Source: an uncultured Bacteroides sp.
GTDB lineage: Bacteria; Bacteroidota; Bacteroidia; Bacteroidales; Bacteroidaceae
Length of the DNA stretch: 46,264 nucleotides
Direction of reading: 5' to 3'
NCBI RefSeq assembly: GCF_949298305.1
Contig: NZ_CASFWU010000009.1
Location: 1 to 46,264, forward strand
Shown: in pieces, positions 35,284 to 43,975 of the stretch
Layout: each line of letters opens with the position of its first letter
Numbering within the stretch: the first letter of the stretch is position 1
Position numbers and translations under genes: made by a program
The notes under the pieces: model-generated
What the model saw: the letters and a program-made list of their open reading frames with translations, nothing else
Databases searched by the model: none
Told to the model about the DNA's origin: nothing

Positions 35284-36420
35284 ATGTTTAGCGAAGAATT
35301 AGAAAAGATAAGCTGGGACGAAACCACCGCACGCATCGCGGCCAAGACCGAGGCCGACGTGCGACGCGCCCTGAGCAAAGAGCATTGCGACGTGGACGAC
35401 TTCATGGCGCTCATCTCGCCGGCCGCCGAGCCTTATCTGGAGACCATGGCACGGCTCAGCCGCAAGTACACCGAGGAACGCTTCGGACGTACCGTCTCCA
35501 TGTTCATCCCCCTCTACATCACCAACTCGTGCACCAACTCGTGCGTCTACTGCGGCTTCCACATCAGCAACCCCATGAAGCGCACCATCCTGACGGAGGA
35601 GGAAATCGTGAACGAATACAAGGCCATCAAGAAACTGGCGCCCTTCGAGAACCTGCTGCTGGTCACCGGCGAGAACCCCGCCAAGGCGGGCGTGCCCTAC
35701 ATAGCCCGCGCCCTCGACCTGGCAAAGCCCTACTTCTCCAACCTGAAGATTGAGGTGATGCCCCTCAAGACCGAGGAGTACGCCGAACTGGTGAAGCACG
35801 GCATGAACGGCGTCATCTGCTTCCAGGAGACCTACAACAAGGCCCACTACAACATCTACCACCCGCGCGGCATGAAGTCCAAGTTCGAGTGGCGCGTCAA
35901 CGGCTTCGACCGCATGGGGCAGGCCGGCGTACACTCCATCGGCATGGGCGTGCTCATCGGCCTGGAGAAGGAGTGGCGGACGGACATCACCCTGATGGCC
36001 TACCACCTGCGCTACCTCCAGAAGCACTACTGGAAGACGAAGTACAGCGTCAACTTCCCCCGCATGCGCCCCGCGGAGAACGAGGGCTTCCAGCCAAACG
36101 TCATCATGAGCGACCGCGAACTGGCGCAGGTGACCTTCGCCATGCGCATCTTCGACCACGACGTGGACATCTCCTACTCCACCCGCGAGCCGGCCCACAT
36201 CCGCGACCACATGGCCACGCTGGGCGTGACCACCATGAGCGCCGAGAGCAAGACCGAGCCCGGAGGCTACTACAGCTACCCGCAGGCGCTGGAGCAGTTC
36301 CACGTGAGCGACGAGCGCAAGGCCACCGAGGTGGACGCCGCCCTGAAGAGCCTGGGACGCGAGCCCGTCTGGAAGGACTGGGACGCCAGCTTCGACCTGA
36401 TGAAACCCAAGGCCCAATGA
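35284..36420 (+). CDS. thiH: 2-iminoacetate (dehydroglycine) synthase
   Basis: 378-residue radical SAM enzyme that cleaves tyrosine to supply dehydroglycine for ThiG. The cluster motif CTNSCVYC uses Cys83, Cys87 and Cys90. The downstream thiF start overlaps its stop codon (ATGA at 36417-36420). Use of ThiH rather than the oxygen-dependent ThiO fits an anaerobe. Confidence 0.97.
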   Translation: MFSEELEKISWDETTARIAAKTEADVRRALSKEHCDVDDFMALISPAAEPYLETMARLSRKYTEERFGRTVSMFIPLYITNSCTNSCVYCGFHISNPMKRTILTEEEIVNEYKAIKKLAPFENLLLVTGENPAKAGVPYIARALDLAKPYFSNLKIEVMPLKTEEYAELVKHGMNGVICFQETYNKAHYNIYHPRGMKSKFEWRVNGFDRMGQAGVHSIGMGVLIGLEKEWRTDITLMAYHLRYLQKHYWKTKYSVNFPRMRPAENEGFQPNVIMSDRELAQVTFAMRIFDHDVDISYSTREPAHIRDHMATLGVTTMSAESKTEPGGYYSYPQALEQFHVSDERKATEVDAALKSLGREPVWKDWDASFDLMKPKAQ

Positions 36421-37121
36421 GCGCGGCGGAACGATATGCCCGGCAGACCTCCCTGCCCGAGCTGGGCCGGGAGGGACAGGACAGGCTGCGCCGGACGCGC
36501 GTGCTCGTGGTGGGCGTGGGCGGACTGGGCTCGCCCCTGGCCCTCTACCTGGCCGGAGCGGGCGTGGGCACGCTGGGACTGGTGGACGCCGACACGGTGA
36601 GCGTCAGCAACCTGCAGCGCCAGATACTCTACACCGAGGCCGAAGTGGGGCTGCCCAAGGTGGACTGCGCCGCCCGCCGCCTGCGCGCCCTGAACAGCGA
36701 CGTCTGCATCGAACCCCACCCTTGCCGCCTCGACGCGGACAACGCCGAGGCGCTGATAGCCCGCTATGACATCGTGGCCGACGGATGCGACAACTTCGCC
36801 ACGCGCTACCTGGTCAGCGACACCTGCCGCCGCCTGGGCAAGCCCTACGTCTACGGCGCCATCCGGGCCTTCGAGGGGCAGGTGGCCGTGTTCTGCCACG
36901 GGCCGCAGGCACGCACCTACCGCGACCTCTACCCCGACGAGGAGGGGATGCTGCGGATGCCCCCGCCGGACAACGCGGTGATGGGCGTCACGCCGGGCAT
37001 CGTGGGCTGCGCCGAGGCCAACGAGGTGCTGAAGCTGGCCGCCGGCTACGGCGCCCCCCTCGACGGCAGGCTGTGGACCGTAGACCTGCGGACAATGGAA
37101 TCGTACATACTGGACCTCTGA
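36417..37121 (+). CDS. thiF: ThiS adenylyltransferase
   Basis: 234 residues in the MoeB/ThiF/HesA family. The ATP-binding loop GVGGLG is at residues 33-38, followed by NLQRQILYT and DGCDNFATRY. It activates the ThiS C-terminus. The zinc CxxC pairs and the crossover-loop cysteine found in E. coli ThiF and MoeB are missing; the equivalent stretch reads PPPDNAVMGVTPGIVG. Start overlaps thiH by four bases. Strongly G/C-rich codons. Confidence 0.93.
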   Translation: MSAAERYARQTSLPELGREGQDRLRRTRVLVVGVGGLGSPLALYLAGAGVGTLGLVDADTVSVSNLQRQILYTEAEVGLPKVDCAARRLRALNSDVCIEPHPCRLDADNAEALIARYDIVADGCDNFATRYLVSDTCRRLGKPYVYGAIRAFEGQVAVFCHGPQARTYRDLYPDEEGMLRMPPPDNAVMGVTPGIVGCAEANEVLKLAAGYGAPLDGRLWTVDLRTMESYILDL

Positions 37122-37134
37122 ACCCACCCGAGCC

Positions 37135-37731
37135 ATGAAACTCATCCTCATCACCCCTCCCCGCTTCCGCCCCGACGAGGCGCGGGAAATCGCCGCCCTC
37201 TTCCGCGCGGGGCTGGAGACCCTGCACCTGCGCAAGCCGCAGGCATCGGCCGCCGAGCTGGAAGCCCTGCTGCGCCGCCTGCCCGCCGACTGCCTGCCCC
37301 GCATCGTGCTCCACGACCACTTCGCCCTCTGCGCCGCCTACGGGCTGAAGGGCGTCCACCTGAACAGCCGCAACCCGCTGCCGCCGCAGGGCCACGCGGG
37401 CAGCGTCAGCCGTTCGTGCCACTCGCTCGACGAGGTGCGCCTCCATGCCCCCCTGTGCGACTACGTCTTCCTCAGCCCCGTCTACGACAGCATCTCCAAG
37501 GAGGGCTATGGCGCCGCCTTCACCCCCGACGTCCTGCGCCGCGCCCGCGCCGAGGGCCTTATATATAATAAGGTGTACGCCCTGGGCGGAGTCGGCCTGG
37601 AGCAGCTGCCCGAGGTACATGCCCTCGGCTTCGGAGGCGCGGCCGTGCTGGGCGACGTGTGGCAGCGGGAGCCGCAGGAGCTGGTGTCCCACTTTGAGAA
37701 ACTGAAACAGACTGCAGACAAACTGATATGA
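37135..37731 (+). CDS. TenI-like thiazole tautomerase / ThiE paralogue
   Basis: 198 residues of the ThiE/TenI TIM-barrel family. The word RSCHSLDEV places a histidine where B. subtilis TenI has its catalytic histidine (His122). The pyrimidine-binding residues of true ThiE are less clear than in the gene at 31682. It therefore more likely aromatises the thiazole carboxylate made by ThiG than joins the two halves. It lies 13 bases after thiF and 1 base before thiD. Confidence 0.82.
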   Translation: MKLILITPPRFRPDEAREIAALFRAGLETLHLRKPQASAAELEALLRRLPADCLPRIVLHDHFALCAAYGLKGVHLNSRNPLPPQGHAGSVSRSCHSLDEVRLHAPLCDYVFLSPVYDSISKEGYGAAFTPDVLRRARAEGLIYNKVYALGGVGLEQLPEVHALGFGGAAVLGDVWQREPQELVSHFEKLKQTADKLI

Positions 37732-37732
37732 C

Positions 37733-38542
37733 ATGAAAGACATTCCCGTCATCCTCTCCATTGCCGGCTCCGACAGCTCGTGCGGCGCAGGCATCCAGGC
37801 CGACCTGAAGACCATCTCCGCCCTGGGCGGATATGCCGCCACGGCCGTCACCGCCGTCACGGCGCAGAACACCCTCGGCGTGCAGGCCGTCTATCCGCTG
37901 CCGGCCGAGGTCGTCGGCCGCCAGATAGACTCCGTGATGGACGACCTCGCACCCCGTGCCGTGAAGATAGGCATGGTGAACGACACGCCCACCGTCCGCG
38001 CCATCGCCGCCAGCCTGGAGGCACGGCCCGCGCTGCCGCCCGTGGTCTACGACCCCGTCATGGTGTCCACCAGCGGCCGCCGGCTGATGTCCGAAGAGGC
38101 CGTCTCCACCGTGCTTGCCCGCCTCTTCCCCCTCTGCACCCTGATTACGCCCAACCTGGACGAGACCCGCCTGCTCTGCGGGCGCGACGTGCGGACGGTG
38201 GACGGGATGCGTGAGGCCGCCCGCGAGCTGGCCACCCGCTTCGGCACCGCCGTCCTCGTCAAGGGCGGACACCTGGAGGGCGACGACATGTGCGACGTGC
38301 TCTGCTCCGGCGCCGACATCCGCCTCTACCGCCAGCCGCGCATCGCCAGCCGCAACCTGCACGGCACCGGCTGCACCCTCTCCTCCGCCATCGCCACCTT
38401 CCTGGCCCGACGGCTCACGCCCCCCGAGGCCGTGGAGCGCGCCAAGCAGTACATGGCCCGCTGCATCGAGGCGGGCAGCCTGCTCCGCATCGGCCACGGC
38501 AACGGACCCCTCTGGCACTTCCCCGACCCGTCGGACGGCTGA
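37733..38542 (+). CDS. thiD: HMP / HMP-phosphate kinase
   Basis: 269-residue ribokinase-like enzyme that phosphorylates HMP to HMP-P and then HMP-PP. The N-terminal SIAGSDSSCGAGIQADLK and the catalytic loop GTGCTLSSAIA are characteristic. It is the last gene of the thi operon, and a terminator-like hairpin follows at once. Confidence 0.96.
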   Translation: MKDIPVILSIAGSDSSCGAGIQADLKTISALGGYAATAVTAVTAQNTLGVQAVYPLPAEVVGRQIDSVMDDLAPRAVKIGMVNDTPTVRAIAASLEARPALPPVVYDPVMVSTSGRRLMSEEAVSTVLARLFPLCTLITPNLDETRLLCGRDVRTVDGMREAARELATRFGTAVLVKGGHLEGDDMCDVLCSGADIRLYRQPRIASRNLHGTGCTLSSAIATFLARRLTPPEAVERAKQYMARCIEAGSLLRIGHGNGPLWHFPDPSDG

Positions 38543-38563
38543 CGGCCTCCGGCAGGCCGTTTT
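38542..38563 (+). terminator. Terminator of the thi operon
   Basis: ACGGCCT and AGGCCGT form a perfect 7-bp stem around a five-base loop, followed by a run of T. It starts at the last base of the thiD stop codon. Confidence 0.6.
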
Positions 38564-38599
38564 CCCGCCCGCAGGCGGAGAGCCGCCCCCCGCAAAACG

Positions 38600-38752
38600 A
38601 AAGGCCACCTTTCACCGTCCCAAAGGCCACCTTTCACTGTCCCAAAGGCCACCTTTCACTGTCCCAAAGGCCACCTTTCACTATCCCAAAGGCCACCTTT
38701 CACTATCCCAAAGGCCACCTTTCACTGTCCAAAAGGCCACCTTTTGAAATCC
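38600..38752. repeat. 22-bp tandem array, AAAGGCCACCTTT type
   Basis: Six full units of 22 bp start at 38600, 38622, 38644, 38666, 38688 and 38710, with a decaying seventh at 38732. The core is AAAGG-CCA-CCTTT, a short dyad, followed by a nine-base CACTGTCCC-type linker with single-base changes. Downstream, to about 38950, the DNA is very G/C-rich and non-coding with nothing else recognised. Confidence 0.85.
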
Positions 38753-38956
38753 GGGAAGGCCCTTCCCGCAAAACGGGGAGGCTGGCGCCCCTCTGCGCCC
38801 GCCCCTCCCGAGGCCGCTCCCCGGGGCGGGCGGGTCCGGCCTCAGGACGGCGTGAAGTCCCGGCTGCCGGTCCGTAACCGCCGCCGCGCCGGACGCCGGG
38901 CCCATATTCCCGCAAATGTTTTCCGCCGAACATGGCGCTTTTTTAATTAAATCCGT

Positions 38957-38964
38957 TACATTTG
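38957..38964 (+). promoter_or_regulatory. -7 promoter box of the DUF362 gene
   Basis: TACATTTG matches TAnnTTTG and lies 27 bases before the start codon at 38992, in a local AT-rich stretch within G/C-rich DNA. No clear -33 element. Confidence 0.5.
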
Positions 38965-38991
38965 CAGGGAAAAACATTAACTGATACCCGT

Positions 38992-40113
38992 ATGGAGAAG
39001 TCAAAAGTATATTATTCAGACCTGCGCACCTCCCCGTCGTCCAACCTGCTGGACAAGATGGAGCGGCTGCTGACACGCGCCGGCATCGGCCGGCTGCCGC
39101 TGAAAGACTGCTTTACAGCCATCAAGATACACTTCGGCGAGCCGGGCAACCTGGCCTACATCCGCCCCAACTATGCCGCCCGCATGGCCGACCTGCTGCG
39201 CAAGCTGGGGGCGAAACCCTTCCTGACGGACTGCAACACGCTGTACAGCGGCCGCCGCTCCAACGCCGTAGACCACCTGGAGAGCGCCATGGAGAACGGC
39301 TTCAACCCCATCTCGGCCCGCTGCCAGGTCATCATAGCCGACGGCCTGAAGGGCACCGACTACCGGGAGATACCCCTGGGAGGCGAATACTGCCCCGCGC
39401 CGAAGATAGGCACCGCCATTGCGGACGCCGACGCCGTCATCAGCATGAACCACTTCAAGGGCCACGAGCAGGCGGGCTTCGGCGGCGCGCTGAAGAACCT
39501 GGGCATGGGCTGCGCCAGCGTGGGCGGCAAGCTGGAGCTGCACGCCTCGTCGCAGCCCAAGGTGGAGGCCGGGAACTGCATCGGCTGCAACATCTGCGTG
39601 AAGCACTGCGCCCACGACGCCATCCACCTCAACGCCGACCGCAAGGCCGAGATAGACTACACCCGCTGCGTGGGCTGCGGGCAGTGCGTGGCCCTGTGCC
39701 AGCACGATGCCGCCGTGGTCAGCGACTGGGACACGTCCGAACGGCTCAACTACAAGATAGCCGAGTACGCGCTGGCGGTGGTGAAGGACAAGCCCCACTT
39801 CCACATCAGCTTCGTCATGAACGTCTCGCCCGAGTGCGACTGCTGGAACCACAACGACGCCGCCGTGGTGCCCGACCTGGGCATGCTGGCCTCGGCCGAC
39901 CCCGTGGCGCTGGACAAGGCGTGCGCCGACCTGGTGATACAGGCCCCCATCCTGCACAACGACAACGTGCTCTCCCACAACCACGGGCACGACGACCTGT
40001 GCGGATGCGACAAGTTCCACCTCATGCACCCCGACACCGACTGGCTGGCGGGCCTGCGCCACGCCGAGGAAATCGGCCTGGGAACCCTGGATTATGAACT
40101 GATTAAACTATAA
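38992..40113 (+). CDS. DUF362 domain iron-sulfur protein
   Basis: 373 residues from the ATG at 38992; the open frame begins earlier at a start that lies inside the promoter. The DUF362 domain fills residues 1-190 and 250-373 and is interrupted by a ferredoxin insert. That insert has two 4Fe-4S motifs, CIGCNICVKHC and CVGCGQCVALC, near residues 200-240. Another cysteine-rich loop (ECDCWNHND) follows. Enzymatic role unknown; an electron-transfer or redox-dependent function is likely. It is 5 bases from the membrane-protein gene that follows. Confidence 0.88.
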   Translation: MEKSKVYYSDLRTSPSSNLLDKMERLLTRAGIGRLPLKDCFTAIKIHFGEPGNLAYIRPNYAARMADLLRKLGAKPFLTDCNTLYSGRRSNAVDHLESAMENGFNPISARCQVIIADGLKGTDYREIPLGGEYCPAPKIGTAIADADAVISMNHFKGHEQAGFGGALKNLGMGCASVGGKLELHASSQPKVEAGNCIGCNICVKHCAHDAIHLNADRKAEIDYTRCVGCGQCVALCQHDAAVVSDWDTSERLNYKIAEYALAVVKDKPHFHISFVMNVSPECDCWNHNDAAVVPDLGMLASADPVALDKACADLVIQAPILHNDNVLSHNHGHDDLCGCDKFHLMHPDTDWLAGLRHAEEIGLGTLDYELIKL

Positions 40114-40118
40114 AGACA

Positions 40119-40625
40119 ATGGAAACGACCCGACTCTATTCACTCCCCTTCAGCAACGTGCGCACCTACCTGTTCGCCCTGCTGTTCGTGGCGGGCAACA
40201 TCGCCCTGCCCCAACTCTGCCACCTGATACCCTCCGGCGGCCCCGCATTCCTGCCCATCTACTTCTTCACCCTGATAGCGGCCTACAAGTACGGCCTGCG
40301 CGTGGGCCTGCTGACGGCCCTGCTGTCGCCCGCCGCCAACCACCTGCTGTTCGGCATGCCGGCCCTCGCCGTGCTGCCGGCCATCCTTGTCAAGTCGGGC
40401 CTGCTGGCCGCAGCCGCCGCCTTTGCCGCATACCGTGTGCGCCGAGTGACACTGGTTGCCCTGCTGGGTATCGTCCTCTTCTATCAGGTCGTTGGCACCG
40501 CCTTCGAATGGCTCCTGTGCCAAGACTTCATGCTGGCCGCCCAGGACTTCCGCGTGGGCGTTCCGGGTATGCTGATACAATGGCTGGGCGGTTATGCCGT
40601 ACTGAAAGCCCTCGGCAAGAGATAA
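40119..40625 (+). CDS. ECF transporter S-component-like membrane protein
   Basis: 168 residues with five to six hydrophobic helices and little loop sequence, the size and pattern of energy-coupling-factor S-components, which bind vitamins or their precursors. The loop FGMPALAVLP resembles family members. No EcfA or EcfT gene is in the window, so it would have to share a module encoded elsewhere. Placed 5 bases after the DUF362 gene and close to the thi operon; a thiamin-related substrate is possible but unproven. Confidence 0.7.
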   Translation: METTRLYSLPFSNVRTYLFALLFVAGNIALPQLCHLIPSGGPAFLPIYFFTLIAAYKYGLRVGLLTALLSPAANHLLFGMPALAVLPAILVKSGLLAAAAAFAAYRVRRVTLVALLGIVLFYQVVGTAFEWLLCQDFMLAAQDFRVGVPGMLIQWLGGYAVLKALGKR

Positions 40626-40667
40626 GAGATAGCGCGGACATTCATCATAACCATTGAACCACAAATT

Positions 40668-42365
40668 ATGAGCGAAGAGAACAAACTGATCATCTATCAA
40701 GTTTTTACACGCCTGTTCGGCAACAACAAGACCGACTGCATACCCAACGGCAGCATCGCCGAGAACGGATGCGGCAAGATGTCCGACTTCACGTCAAAAG
40801 CCCTGAGCGAAATCAAGAAACTGGGAGCCACACACATCTGGTACACGGGCATCATCGAGCACGCCACACAGACAGACTACCGCCGATACAACATCCGCCC
40901 CGACCATCCGGCCATCGTCAAGGGCAAGGCAGGGTCGCCCTACGCTATCAAGGACTACTACGACGTAGACCCCGACATAGCCAAGGACATCCCCGAACGC
41001 ATGAAGGAATTCGAGAACCTGGTACAACGTACGCATCGTAACGGTCTGAAAGTTATCATTGACTTCGTCCCCAACCACGTGGCACGTCAGTACCACTCCG
41101 ACGCACAGCCTGACGGTACCTCACAACTGGGGGGCAACGATGACCCCGAACAGGCCTTCAGCCCTTACAACAACTTCTATTACATTCCCCGCGCCGAGCT
41201 GCAAGGCCAGTTTGACATGAAGGGAACGGCTTCCGAACCCTACCGCGAATATCCCGCCAAGGCCACGGGCAACAACCGTTTCGATGCCTATCCAAGCCCA
41301 AACGACTGGTACGAAACCGTCAAACTGAACTATGGCGTGGACTACCAGAACGGAGGAGGACGCCACTTCTCGCCCATCCCCGACACGTGGTACAAGATGC
41401 TGGACATCCTGCTCTTTTGGGCCTCCAAGCACATCGACGGTTTCCGCTGCGACATGGCGGAGATGGTGCCCGTCGAATTCTGGGAGTGGGCGGTTCCACA
41501 GGTAAAAGAGCGCTATCCGGACATCCTCTTCATCGCCGAAGTCTACAATCCTGCCGAGTACAAGAACTACCTCTTCCGCGGCAAGTTCGACTACCTCTAC
41601 GACAAGGTAGGCCTGTATGATACCCTGCGCGCTGTCGTATGCCACAACGAGTCGGCCACTGCCATCAGCCGTGCCTGGCAAAGTCTGGGCGGCATCGAAA
41701 AGCGTATGCTGAACTTCCTGGAGAACCATGACGAACAGCGCATTACCTCAGACTTCTTTGCCGGAAATCCCCGTAAGGCCATCCCCGCTTTGGCAGTATC
41801 CGCCTGTATGAACACCAACCCCATGATGATTTACTTCGGGCAGGAGTTCGGCGAACCGGGCATGGACAGCGAAGGATTCAGCGGACGAGACGGGCGCACC
41901 ACCATCTTCGACTACTGGAGCGTGGACACCATCCGGCGCTGGCGCAACGGTGGCAAGTTCGACGGTGCCCTCCTCAGCGAAAGCCAGAAGGAACTGTACG
42001 ACCTCTATCGCCGCATACTCAACCTCTGCAACCAGGAGAAGGCCATCTCCCAAGGCCTGTTCTTCGACCTGATGTATGCCAACCTCAACGGATGGCGCTT
42101 CAACGAGCACAAACAGTACGCCTTCTTCCGCAAACACGGCCGCGAGCTGCTGCTCATTGTAGCCAACTTTGACCACATCCCGGCAGACCTTGCCATCAAC
42201 ATCCCCTCCCATGCCTTCAGCTACCTGGAGTTGCCGCAGATTGAACAATGCAGGTCCATTAACCTGTTGAATGGAGAAGAGGAGATGATTTCCCTGTTGC
42301 CTTACAAGGCCACGGAAACCTTCGTAGCCGAATACGGCGTAAAGATACTGAAAGTGAAATACTGA
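40668..42365 (+). CDS. Intracellular alpha-amylase-family enzyme (GH13)
   Basis: 565 residues with no signal peptide, so probably cytoplasmic. The GH13 regions are present: DFVPNHVA, the nucleophile aspartate in GFRCDMAEM, the acid/base glutamate in LFIAEVYNP, and the transition-state aspartate in LENHDEQR. A C-terminal beta domain follows from about residue 460. It likely acts on maltodextrin or glycogen. GlgB is encoded 1.6 kb downstream, supporting a storage-polysaccharide role. Confidence 0.9.
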   Translation: MSEENKLIIYQVFTRLFGNNKTDCIPNGSIAENGCGKMSDFTSKALSEIKKLGATHIWYTGIIEHATQTDYRRYNIRPDHPAIVKGKAGSPYAIKDYYDVDPDIAKDIPERMKEFENLVQRTHRNGLKVIIDFVPNHVARQYHSDAQPDGTSQLGGNDDPEQAFSPYNNFYYIPRAELQGQFDMKGTASEPYREYPAKATGNNRFDAYPSPNDWYETVKLNYGVDYQNGGGRHFSPIPDTWYKMLDILLFWASKHIDGFRCDMAEMVPVEFWEWAVPQVKERYPDILFIAEVYNPAEYKNYLFRGKFDYLYDKVGLYDTLRAVVCHNESATAISRAWQSLGGIEKRMLNFLENHDEQRITSDFFAGNPRKAIPALAVSACMNTNPMMIYFGQEFGEPGMDSEGFSGRDGRTTIFDYWSVDTIRRWRNGGKFDGALLSESQKELYDLYRRILNLCNQEKAISQGLFFDLMYANLNGWRFNEHKQYAFFRKHGRELLLIVANFDHIPADLAINIPSHAFSYLELPQIEQCRSINLLNGEEEMISLLPYKATETFVAEYGVKILKVKY

Positions 42366-42589
42366 TAGGTATGATGTGCCAATGCACCGTGTTTCATAAT
42401 ATATTCATCAATTGCAGAAGACGCAGGTACCCAGATTATCCCTCCCTTTTCCCCGGATATCTGTTGTATCTGCGTCATTTGCGCGTACGACGTTCAGCAC
42501 AGCACCATTCACACATCCCCAGGCACATAAAAAAAATCCTCCCCCTTCCCGAACAATTTCCACCCCCGGTTTGTTATCTATTTGTGTTT

Positions 42590-42727
42590 TTCATAGTATT
42601 AGATATAAGATTAATTAAAGGGGATGTACCCGCTTGAGACAAGTAAGTATGTCCAACACACAGAAGCGTCTGTAAGATTGATAAATGTGTAAAAAGCATT
42701 GGTTTACCAAAACCGATGCTTTTTTTT
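42590..42727 (+). ncRNA. Candidate small RNA ending in a terminator
   Basis: The 431-base gap between the GH13 and DUF2461 genes has no credible gene. Its last part ends in a strong hairpin plus T-run (see the terminator entry), 225 or more bases after the GH13 stop and just ahead of the next gene. The stretch 42615-42690 contains small self-complementary words such as CAGAAGCGTCTG. A short independent transcript is possible; alternatively this is the GH13 3' UTR. I saw no certain promoter, and 42366-42590 shows nothing else. Confidence 0.3.
42692..42727 (+). terminator. Intrinsic terminator
   Basis: AAAGCATTGGTTT pairs with AAACCGATGCTTT (one mismatch) around a short ACCAA loop and is followed by a run of T. 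It stops transcription from the GH13 side or from a candidate small RNA. Confidence 0.8.
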
Positions 42728-42796
42728 CGTTCCTTTTTAGCTTGTTAGAAATATTATTTGTAAGTTTGTCAGACAATAAGATAAATGTGCATACCT

Positions 42797-43462
42797 ATGA
42801 ACATATCTATCATATTACAATTCCTAAAAGAACTGGCAGCCAACAATAACCGCGACTGGTTCAACAGCAATCGTGAACGATATGAAGCAGCACGGGCAGA
42901 ATTTGAAAAATTGCTCACAGCCCTCATCACCCGCATTTCGGCGTTCGACGACAGCATAAGACACCTACAGGCCACCGACTGCACCTACCGCATCTATCGC
43001 GATACTCGCTTCAGCCAGGACAAGACCCCCTACAAGACTCACATGGGAGGCTACATCAACGCCAAAGGTAAGAAATCCTTCCATTGCGGCTATTATGTCC
43101 ATCTGGAGCCAGGAAACTGCATGCTGGCCGGAGGAAGTTACTGCCTGCCATCTCCGCTGCTGAAAGCTATCCGGCAGGCCGTTTACGACAACATGGACGA
43201 ATATAGAAGCATTGTCGAAGACCCCGCCTTCAGCCAATACTTCCCCATTGTGGGTGAAGACTTTCTGAAGACAGCCCCCAAAGGCTTCAAGCGCAACTAC
43301 CCTTATCTGAAATACCTGCAATGCAAGGACTACACAGTAGCATGCCGTCGTCCTGACGATTTCTTTCTCACCCCTTCCTTCGTAGACCAGGCTGAAGCCG
43401 TATTCAGGCAGATGAAACGCTTCTCAGACTTCATCAACTATACAATTGATGATTTTGAATAA
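42797..43462 (+). CDS. DUF2461 domain protein
   Basis: 221 residues from the ATG at 42797 (MNISIILQFLKELAANNNRDWF); the ATG at 42785 would add four residues. The conserved words NNRDWFNSNR, YRIYRDTRFSQDKTPYKTHMG and FLTPSFVDQAE-like FFLTPSF define the DUF2461 (TIGR02453) family, cytoplasmic proteins of unknown function. Followed by the YhcH-family gene after 41 bases. Confidence 0.9.
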   Translation: MNISIILQFLKELAANNNRDWFNSNRERYEAARAEFEKLLTALITRISAFDDSIRHLQATDCTYRIYRDTRFSQDKTPYKTHMGGYINAKGKKSFHCGYYVHLEPGNCMLAGGSYCLPSPLLKAIRQAVYDNMDEYRSIVEDPAFSQYFPIVGEDFLKTAPKGFKRNYPYLKYLQCKDYTVACRRPDDFFLTPSFVDQAEAVFRQMKRFSDFINYTIDDFE

Positions 43463-43503
43463 ATAATCAGGACATAATATAATCAATTTAAACATTTAAA
43501 GCT

Positions 43504-43947
43504 ATGATAATAGACAGATTGGAGAACATTGGGAAATACGCATCACTGTCCCCCCTGTTCGCACAAGCCATTGAATTTCTTTCATCACGCGACCTGAACG
43601 GGCTGCAAACAGGCAAAACAGAACTGGGAAAAGACTTATTTGTCAATGTCACAGAGACCCAGCCCAAGACACGTGAAGAAGCTCGGCTCGAAACACACAG
43701 AGACTTTATCGACATCCAAATTCCTCTATCGGGCACAGAAGTGATGGGCTATACACCCGCCACAGACTGTCTTCCCACCAACGCACCTTACGACAAAGAC
43801 AAGGACATATCTTTTTACGAAGGAGCAGCCGAAAATTACCTTTCTGTCAAGCCCGGCATGTTTGCGATTTTCTTTCCACAGGACGCACACGCACCGGGCA
43901 TTTCACCCGAAGGTGTGAAGAAAATCATCGTTAAAGTCAAAGCCTGA
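43504..43947 (+). CDS. YhcH/YjgK/YiaL (DUF386) family protein
   Basis: 147 residues with the cupin-like fold of the DUF386 family. Diagnostic parts are ETHRDFIDIQIPLSG and a histidine/aspartate set near PQDAHAPGI, likely metal ligands. Relatives act on sialic acid or other sugars as anomerases or as a beta-galactosidase accessory subunit. Here it lies before glgB, so a sugar role is plausible but not specific. Confidence 0.9.
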   Translation: MIIDRLENIGKYASLSPLFAQAIEFLSSRDLNGLQTGKTELGKDLFVNVTETQPKTREEARLETHRDFIDIQIPLSGTEVMGYTPATDCLPTNAPYDKDKDISFYEGAAENYLSVKPGMFAIFFPQDAHAPGISPEGVKKIIVKVKA

Positions 43948-43975
43948 ATATAACAACACGTATAAATTCACCCGT

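Noticed and set aside
36417..37121. Use of the longer open frame beginning at 35889 for thiF
   Set aside because: The upstream part lies within thiH in another frame; the ATG at 36417 overlapping the thiH stop is the natural start.
42371..42637. Plus-strand frame of 88 codons after the GH13 gene
   Set aside because: Low-complexity, Arg/Pro/His-rich product without start context or family features; a non-coding gap fits better.
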